A stretch of DNA of 10,547 nucleotides from an uncultured Pseudomonadota bacterium (GTDB lineage: Bacteria; Pseudomonadota; Alphaproteobacteria; Rs-D84): positions 1-10,547 of the forward strand of contig CAMYXE010000012.1 of the NCBI GenBank assembly GCA_947303165.1, read 5' to 3'. Under the pieces are notes generated by a model. The model saw nothing but the letters and a program-made list of their open reading frames with translations, searched no databases and was not told the DNA's origin. Shown piece by piece: positions 6,491-10,547 of the stretch (position 1 is its first letter; every line of letters begins with the position of its first letter). A program made the translations under genes and the position numbers.

Positions 6491-6529
6491 GCCCAAAGAA
6501 ATAATAAAAAAATACAAAGGAGAATCTGA

Positions 6530-7813
6530 ATGGGGGATTTTAATGTAAAAAAACATGCTTTGGCATTTTCGATGGCCGCGTTGATGGTAGCGACCGCGTG
6601 TGAAGGCAAGCACGAAAACGCCGAAGAACGTGCTGAACGCGAAGAGGCATATAAAGAACGGGTTGCGGATTCAATTCGTCGTGCCCAGGATAGAGAAATT
6701 GCCCAGTTTTATGATCATGTGTATGATTCTGTGGCGCAGAAAAATGGGCATAGAGCATACGGTGAAGAAATAAATTCCGAACGTAGGGTATGGAATGACG
6801 TGGATCAAATTGATAGCATTGAATATAAGCACAGTTTAGCGGGCACTATGGAACAAGAACTTGCAAAGATGGGTAAGCCCGTTGTTCAGAATGCAGAACG
6901 GAAACTCAAGGATTTGTTTCAGAAATATGGTTTGCAATATGAACCATTCTTCACAGCAGAAGATAGTGACAGATATTTTCACTCAGAGTTATTCGCTGGG
7001 GTGGATTATGAAGATGGTTACGAGGAAAAAGCGTGGCAAGATCATGTGTACTCTATCATCAAATCATCTGATTTTGGTGATATACGCAAGCAAGAAATAA
7101 GGCAAAAGGCACGCCCTATTATTGTTGAGGCTGAGAGGGCTCTTGTTGCAAATAGAAGAAAGTTAGAATCGCAGTATAGGGATTATTTTTCAGCAGGTCA
7201 GTCGTACATTGTTGATAAACCTGATGTGTCCTATGCGGGTGAAGGTGAAGTGTATGGTGGGTATAACGACCTTAATGTTGCCGCACGTTCCAAGGCGTTG
7301 GTCGTTAAACGGGAAATTAGTGTTTATGATCAGAATTTAGATATGGATTTCTTTGGTGAACCAGGGGCAAAATATAAACTTGTTTCAGTCGGTCAAGGTA
7401 AATGGCAGGTTGTTAAAACCAAACAGAATGGTCGCGTTGAAAAGACCAAAGTATTTAGTGATAACAAAGAATTTGAAATTTTTGAATATCCGGTGTTTGA
7501 TGACGAAGAATATGGTGAACAAGGGTCTGTGGATGCAATTCCAAAAGTTGGTGATTCTGAATTTTGGTTTGAACCTGGGACTAACCTTGGTGTTCGTGTT
7601 GGGTACAGCGAAGTTATAAGGGTTGAAAAACGTAAAAAAGAATGGAAGCCAACTTATACGGCCAAGGAACAGCGGGTGTTGGATTCACTGCACAGAACAG
7701 TTAATAGAAAGCAAAATTTAAACGCTCAGTATTGGGAAACGGGGCAACAAGCGCAGCAAGTTGCTGATTCTATGACCATGGCAAGATATGGTCGTGGTAA
7801 ACCACGTAATTAA
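6530..7813 (+). CDS. Putative lipoprotein of unknown function with recurrent Asp-Ser motifs
   Basis: This 427-residue protein is not recognised. The N terminus (KKHALAFSMAALMVATAC) is a signal peptide ending at Cys24 in a relaxed lipobox (VATAC), so it is probably lipid-anchored. Glu, not Asp, follows the Cys, which would favour outer-membrane sorting by the E. coli rule. Residues 25-60 are very charged and probably helical. A mixed charged region follows to about 215, then a beta-rich, Tyr/Val/Gly-rich part (about 225-365) including GKWQVVKTKQNGRVEKTKVF (290-309), and a basic C-terminal helix region (366-427). A short motif, hydrophobic-x-Asp-Ser-hydrophobic, recurs at Asp47, Asp66, Asp385 and Asp413, with a variant at Asp95. 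Cys24 is the only cysteine. AAAGGAG (6516-6522) seven bases before ATG fixes the start, and a strong promoter precedes it. The gene is monocistronic, with a perfect hairpin after the stop. Possible roles are envelope structural or adhesion, but neither is shown. Confidence 0.75.
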   Translation: MGDFNVKKHALAFSMAALMVATACEGKHENAEERAEREEAYKERVADSIRRAQDREIAQFYDHVYDSVAQKNGHRAYGEEINSERRVWNDVDQIDSIEYKHSLAGTMEQELAKMGKPVVQNAERKLKDLFQKYGLQYEPFFTAEDSDRYFHSELFAGVDYEDGYEEKAWQDHVYSIIKSSDFGDIRKQEIRQKARPIIVEAERALVANRRKLESQYRDYFSAGQSYIVDKPDVSYAGEGEVYGGYNDLNVAARSKALVVKREISVYDQNLDMDFFGEPGAKYKLVSVGQGKWQVVKTKQNGRVEKTKVFSDNKEFEIFEYPVFDDEEYGEQGSVDAIPKVGDSEFWFEPGTNLGVRVGYSEVIRVEKRKKEWKPTYTAKEQRVLDSLHRTVNRKQNLNAQYWETGQQAQQVADSMTMARYGRGKPRN

Positions 7814-7837
7814 AAAATGTTTCATGCTATACAGAAT

Positions 7838-7869
7838 ACACCCATTATAAATGTAATGGGTGTTTTTTT
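7838..7869 (+). terminator. Rho-independent terminator of the putative lipoprotein gene
   Basis: A perfect ten-base stem (ACACCCATTA / TAATGGGTGT), a six-base loop and six T's (7864-7869), starting 25 bases after the stop codon. Confidence 0.9.
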
Positions 7870-7883
7870 GTATAATTTACGTG

Positions 7884-7912
7884 TTGATTTCTTTCCTATT
7901 TAATTGTATATA
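7884..7912 (+). promoter_or_regulatory. Candidate sigma70-type promoter of the PAP2 phosphatase gene
   Basis: TTGATT (7884-7889), a 17-base spacer and TATATA (7907-7912). Transcription would begin near 7919, which leaves the ATG at 7918 without a leader and supports the downstream start at 7972. Confidence 0.55.
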
Positions 7913-7959
7913 AGTGTATGTTTATCAAAGGACTAAAATCTTATAGAAGATATAGCCAT

Positions 7960-7963
7960 AGGA
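7960..7963 (+). promoter_or_regulatory. Ribosome binding site deciding the PAP2 start
   Basis: AGGA lies eight bases before the ATG at 7972. The ATG at 7918 has no Shine-Dalgarno-like sequence at proper distance. Confidence 0.65.
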
Positions 7964-7971
7964 AAATTAAC

Positions 7972-8514
7972 ATGAGATTTTTTGCAATTATGATTGTAGG
8001 CGTGGTTTTTGGGTTGGGATGCCCCGAACGTGTCGTTGCAGGCCCATGGAATAGCGCAAATAAAATTGGTGATATTATGATGGTTATGTCGCCGGCATAT
8101 GCGCTGGGGATGACAATTATGGCCCAGGATTCGGTGGGTGCAATGGAACTTGGCGGGTCTGTTTTGGCGGGACAACTGGCAAGTGAAAGTATCAAATTAT
8201 TGAAACTGGAAGAACGCCCAAATGGTCGTGATAGGAAATCTTTGCCCAGTGGCCATGCGGCTGCTGCTTTTTCCGGTGCGATGTTCGTTCATAAACGTTA
8301 TGGTTGGAAGCCGGCATTGGTTCCGTATGCTATGAGTTTGGTGACCGGTTGGATGCGCGTCAAGGCGCGCGCGCACTATTGGCACGATGTTGCCGCAGGT
8401 GCCGCAGTATCCGCATTGTTCACTTGGATTTTGGTTGATAAATATGTCCCCGAAGGTGTCGAAGTGTCCGCAGACACAAGTTCATTTAGATTGGGATTTA
8501 ATGTAAAGTTTTAA
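7972..8514 (+). CDS. PAP2-family membrane phosphatase
   Basis: PAP2 enzymes remove phosphate from lipid phosphates or pyrophosphates (phosphatidate, undecaprenyl pyrophosphate, lipid A) at the periplasmic face. All three catalytic motifs are visible in the 180-residue product: K-x6-RP (Lys75 to Arg82-Pro83), PSGH (92-95, His95) and R-x5-H-x3-D (Arg129, His135, Asp139). The usual Ser before that Arg is Met. The N terminus (MRFFAIMIVGVVFGLG) is a signal peptide or first membrane segment, with possible cleavage after VVA at 23 or a lipobox-like FGLGC. Other hydrophobic stretches lie around 34-51, 61-72, 96-108, 115-128 and 139-155. The start at 7972 is preferred over 7918, which adds a basic 18-residue stretch ahead of the signal and has no ribosome binding site. 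The last residues, alternating hydrophobic and ending in Phe (FRLGFNVKF), resemble an outer-membrane beta-strand terminus. The substrate cannot be told from sequence. Confidence 0.85.
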   Translation: MRFFAIMIVGVVFGLGCPERVVAGPWNSANKIGDIMMVMSPAYALGMTIMAQDSVGAMELGGSVLAGQLASESIKLLKLEERPNGRDRKSLPSGHAAAAFSGAMFVHKRYGWKPALVPYAMSLVTGWMRVKARAHYWHDVAAGAAVSALFTWILVDKYVPEGVEVSADTSSFRLGFNVKF

Positions 8515-8518
8515 ACAA

Positions 8519-8546
8519 AAACCGGCAAAATTGCCGGTTTGTTTTT
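8519..8546. terminator. Bidirectional Rho-independent terminator between PAP2 and rpiB
   Basis: AAACCGGC and GCCGGTTT form an eight-base stem around AAAATT, with T-rich tracts on both strands. It starts four bases after the PAP2 stop and overlaps the rpiB stop codon, serving both convergent units. Confidence 0.85.
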
Positions 8547-8991
8547 ACGATATTTTTTCTAATCTGCGACGACGTTTTTCGCAATCATCAAATGGGCTTT
8601 CCAAAAATGCCTGGGCGCATAAAAAAGCCATTTCTATATCTATGTCGTCTGCACCCAGCGCCAAAACATTTATGTCATCGTGGAATCTGTCATCGCGTGC
8701 CTGGTCGGGCCTGTCACAGCGTGATGCACGAATATGACGGTATCTGTTTGCGGCAATTTGCACCCCGGCACCCGTCCCGCAAACAAGTATTCCACGTGTG
8801 TTTGGCGCATCTTCCATGGCATCGGCAAGTGTTTTTGCGACATCAGGAAAATCCACGGGGGTATTTAAATCGTCTGTGCCCAAATTTACCATGTTATATC
8901 CGGCGGCACTTAACATTTCAATCAAATATAATTTCAGACCAACACCACGATGGTCGGCGGCAATAAATACTTTCTCTATGGTTTTATTCAT
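8545..8991 (-). CDS. rpiB: Ribose-5-phosphate isomerase B (RpiB/LacAB family)
   Basis: RpiB interconverts ribose 5-phosphate and ribulose 5-phosphate in the cytoplasm (pentose phosphate pathway). The 148 residues match E. coli RpiB in length (149). Visible are the N-terminal DHRG (13-16, Asp-His of the substrate site), the CGTGAG loop with Cys71, the residue that acts as base in E. coli RpiB, IAANRYRHIRA (79-89), and His104 in FHDDINVLALG (103-113). The family also includes galactose-6-phosphate isomerase subunits and allose isomerases. Cys71 with His104 and the single copy favour RpiB. It is the last gene of the M23-bactofilin-rpiB operon. Its ATG follows the bactofilin stop after one base, with AAGGA inside the end of the bactofilin gene (9000-9004), implying translational coupling. 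A shared terminator follows. Confidence 0.93.
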   Translation of the reverse strand: MNKTIEKVFIAADHRGVGLKLYLIEMLSAAGYNMVNLGTDDLNTPVDFPDVAKTLADAMEDAPNTRGILVCGTGAGVQIAANRYRHIRASRCDRPDQARDDRFHDDINVLALGADDIDIEMAFLCAQAFLESPFDDCEKRRRRLEKIS

Positions 8992-8992
8992 T

Positions 8993-9337
8993 TTATTTAT
9001 CCTTGCGCTTGGCCAGTTTGCATTCCAAACCGGTATTTGATGTGATGTTCAATGTGCGATATGACAATGTCCCAGACATTTTGGCATGACTAAACACGTT
9101 TGCGATATCAACGTCCGCCGGACCGTCCAAGGTTCCGTGCAGAAATAGATTCACCGTGGTTACTTTGCCTTCGACAATACCGCCACGACCAATAACGACG
9201 GTTTCCGCCTGGATATCCCCCACTACATGCCCATGAATTTGCACATTGTGGTCTGTTTTTATATCGCCGGTAAGTTTACACCCCGCACCAATTATGGTCG
9301 GTGATGTTTTTTCGTCTGCGTTTGTGAATGCCAACAT
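8993..9337 (-). CDS. Bactofilin (polymer-forming cytoskeletal protein)
   Basis: Bactofilins polymerise without nucleotide into beta-helical filaments at the inner membrane and recruit cell-wall enzymes to control shape, stalks or curvature (CcmA in Helicobacter, BacA in Caulobacter and Hyphomonas). The 114-residue product has a short N-terminal tail (1-13), a core of repeated short strands with Gly turns about 14-105 (TIIGAGCKLTGDI, VQIHGHVVGDI, VVIGRGGIVEGKV are successive rungs), and a basic Lys/Arg tail. The start at 9337 has AAAGGA nine bases before it, overlapping the end of the upstream gene, and lies five bases after its stop. The direct pairing with an M23 peptidase is the known functional arrangement in alpha- and epsilonproteobacteria, so this protein likely positions that peptidase. 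BacA or CcmA would be fitting symbols, but orthology was not tested. Confidence 0.92.
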   Translation of the reverse strand: MLAFTNADEKTSPTIIGAGCKLTGDIKTDHNVQIHGHVVGDIQAETVVIGRGGIVEGKVTTVNLFLHGTLDGPADVDIANVFSHAKMSGTLSYRTLNITSNTGLECKLAKRKDK

Positions 9338-9342
9338 TTCCT

Positions 9343-10506
9343 TTATTCCTTTACAAATTTTTCGGGATTAAATGGGTTGCCTTTGTACCGTATTTCATAG
9401 TGCAAATGTGGCCCAGTGGATCGTCCCGAAGACCCCCCTAACCCAACAATTGTTCCTGGACGCACCCAGTCGCCACGTGAAACATTGATTTTTGACAGGT
9501 GTGCGTATAATGTCGTAAATCCAAGTCCATGGTCAATTTCAACCGTTGTTCCATACCCGACGCGTTCCCCGGCCGATATGACACGCCCCGGTGCCACTGC
9601 CATAAGTTCAGTTCCTATTTTACCAGAGAAATCTATACCACGATGTTGTTTGGGGCTTCCTGTAAATGGATCTTTACGTGTCCCATATTTTGATGTTATG
9701 CGGACATCTTTGACGGGTGCACCCAACGGCAATGCCTTTTTAAGCTTATTTAATCCGTTCCATAATGTGATATTGTCGGCAAGTTTTTGGTATTTTTCAT
9801 CTAATTCTTTATCCATCTCCAGTGGATTAAATACCGCGCCAACCAGCTGATTAGAGTATTTATTTGCATTGGCAACAAGTGTGCTTTCGCTTAATCCTAA
9901 TGTTGCCATGGTTGTATTTATACGTTTTAATTCTGCGCGTAATTCGGCTGTTTTTTCAGATGCTAATTTTGATACAGAATCAATAATTTTATTATCAGCT
10001 TCTATAATTTTAGCGACAGTTTCCAATACCTCTATGTCGCGTTTACGTATTTCTGTGTTTTCTGCACGGGTCAATTCGTATTCTACGGCCAATTCTGATA
10101 CTTTTGTATATTCGGGTGCATAGTCTTCATCAGTGAACATTTCGCCTATACGTGTGCGCAGAAAGTCCAATTCACCCCACGTCTTAAGTCGTTCGCTTAA
10201 CAGGTCTTCTTTTTGCGCATCATTTAATTTTTTATCTTTTAATAGCTTGTCATCGATAACATTTATGTTTTTGGTTAATTCGTTATATTTGCCAAGATAA
10301 TTCTGCAGGTCAATCATGTGGGTAGCATATTTTTCCCGTAATTGTTCCAATTGCATTGTCCTATTTTGTAGCATGGGGCGATGGTATAAAAACACATATG
10401 TTGACCAAGATGCCCATATAATTAATCCTAATTTTGCACAAAACTTAGTAAATCGCCAAAAACTACTTTGGTTGAAAGTATAAACATTGCCACGTGGTGT
10501 GTCCAT
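9343..10506 (-). CDS. Membrane-anchored M23 (LytM-type) peptidoglycan endopeptidase, bactofilin partner
   Basis: M23 metallopeptidases cut peptide cross-links in peptidoglycan. The 387 residues show a short cytoplasmic N terminus (1-21), one membrane segment (about 22-41, KLGLIIWASWSTYVFLY), a long helical, coiled-coil-like periplasmic stalk (about 48-255, rich in Glu, Lys, Leu) and the C-terminal M23 domain (about 265-385). All zinc and catalytic residues are present: His288 and Asp292 in HRGID, His336 in YAHL, and His367/His369 in HLH. It should therefore be active, unlike degenerate LytM activators of the EnvC type. The layout matches LmdC of Hyphomonas, whose cytoplasmic end binds bactofilin BacA, and Csd1-type partners of CcmA. 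It is the first gene of the operon, five bases before bactofilin. The start is chosen because it keeps the membrane segment. Its ribosome binding site is weak (GAG about 11 bases upstream). Confidence 0.9.
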   Translation of the reverse strand: MDTPRGNVYTFNQSSFWRFTKFCAKLGLIIWASWSTYVFLYHRPMLQNRTMQLEQLREKYATHMIDLQNYLGKYNELTKNINVIDDKLLKDKKLNDAQKEDLLSERLKTWGELDFLRTRIGEMFTDEDYAPEYTKVSELAVEYELTRAENTEIRKRDIEVLETVAKIIEADNKIIDSVSKLASEKTAELRAELKRINTTMATLGLSESTLVANANKYSNQLVGAVFNPLEMDKELDEKYQKLADNITLWNGLNKLKKALPLGAPVKDVRITSKYGTRKDPFTGSPKQHRGIDFSGKIGTELMAVAPGRVISAGERVGYGTTVEIDHGLGFTTLYAHLSKINVSRGDWVRPGTIVGLGGSSGRSTGPHLHYEIRYKGNPFNPEKFVKE

Positions 10507-10547
10507 AACTGTAAACTCGCGTGGCGGAAATATTTTTACAATTAAAC
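10507..10547 (-). other. Leader upstream of the M23-bactofilin-rpiB operon, cut by the window edge
   Basis: These 41 bases precede the operon start. No clear promoter pair is visible, only a weak GAG at ribosome-binding distance. The promoter is probably beyond the window, or an upstream gene is co-transcribed. Confidence 0.3.

Noticed and set aside
7918..7971. Longer PAP2 start at 7918
   Set aside because: No ribosome binding site is present, the ATG coincides with the predicted transcription start, and the extra basic residues would sit before the signal peptide.
9416..9850. 144-residue plus-strand open frame within the M23 gene
   Set aside because: It is antisense to the conserved M23 catalytic domain, has no expression signals, and its composition is that of a shadow frame.
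1..10547. tRNA genes, rRNA, CRISPR arrays, insertion sequences or phage genes
   Set aside because: No cloverleaf-like sequence, regularly spaced direct repeats, transposase motifs or integrase motifs could be seen in any gap, and every gap is under about 170 bases.

Overview
The window reads as a stretch of a fairly AT-rich (roughly 40-45% GC by eye) Gram-negative chromosome. Evidence for this is the outer-envelope machinery (a lipobox protein, a periplasm-facing M23 peptidase paired with a bactofilin, secreted proteins) mixed with housekeeping genes (tig, rplM-rpsI, leuS, rpiB). The bactofilin/M23 pair and the style of the proteins suggest an alphaproteobacterium, possibly one of the small-genome, host- or gut-associated lineages. 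That placement is inference, not shown by a marker alignment. I see no rRNA, tRNA, CRISPR array, transposase, phage gene or integrase.

Layout from left to right. (1) The 3' end of a cysteine-rich, probably secreted, modular protein (+), converging on trigger factor tig (-) with a shared hairpin terminator between them. (2) A small secreted protein of unknown function (-) with its own sigma70-type promoter and terminator. (3) The ribosomal protein operon rplM-rpsI (-, ATG overlapping the previous stop by one base), divergent from leuS (+). (4) A 427-residue putative lipoprotein of unknown function (+). (5) A compact PAP2-type phosphatase (+), converging with a shared terminator on (6) a three-gene minus-strand operon: M23 peptidase, bactofilin, rpiB. 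The genes are tightly packed, no gap exceeds about 170 bases, and most transcription units have a recognisable promoter (17-bp spacer) and a Rho-independent hairpin.

Functionally the window combines protein synthesis and folding (S9, L13, LeuRS, trigger factor) with envelope biology (bactofilin-M23 cell-shape module, PAP2 lipid or undecaprenyl-type phosphatase, three secreted or lipid-anchored proteins of unknown role). No complete novel defence or mobile system is visible. The most unusual items are modifications of core proteins: a His/Cys-rich putative metal-binding segment inside trigger factor, a histone-H1-like Lys/Ala/Thr tail at the N terminus of ribosomal protein S9, and a compact, divergent LeuRS lacking the leucine-specific domain. 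The bactofilin-M23-rpiB operon and the unrecognised secreted proteins come next.

All functional calls rest on motifs read by eye. No database search or structure prediction was run.
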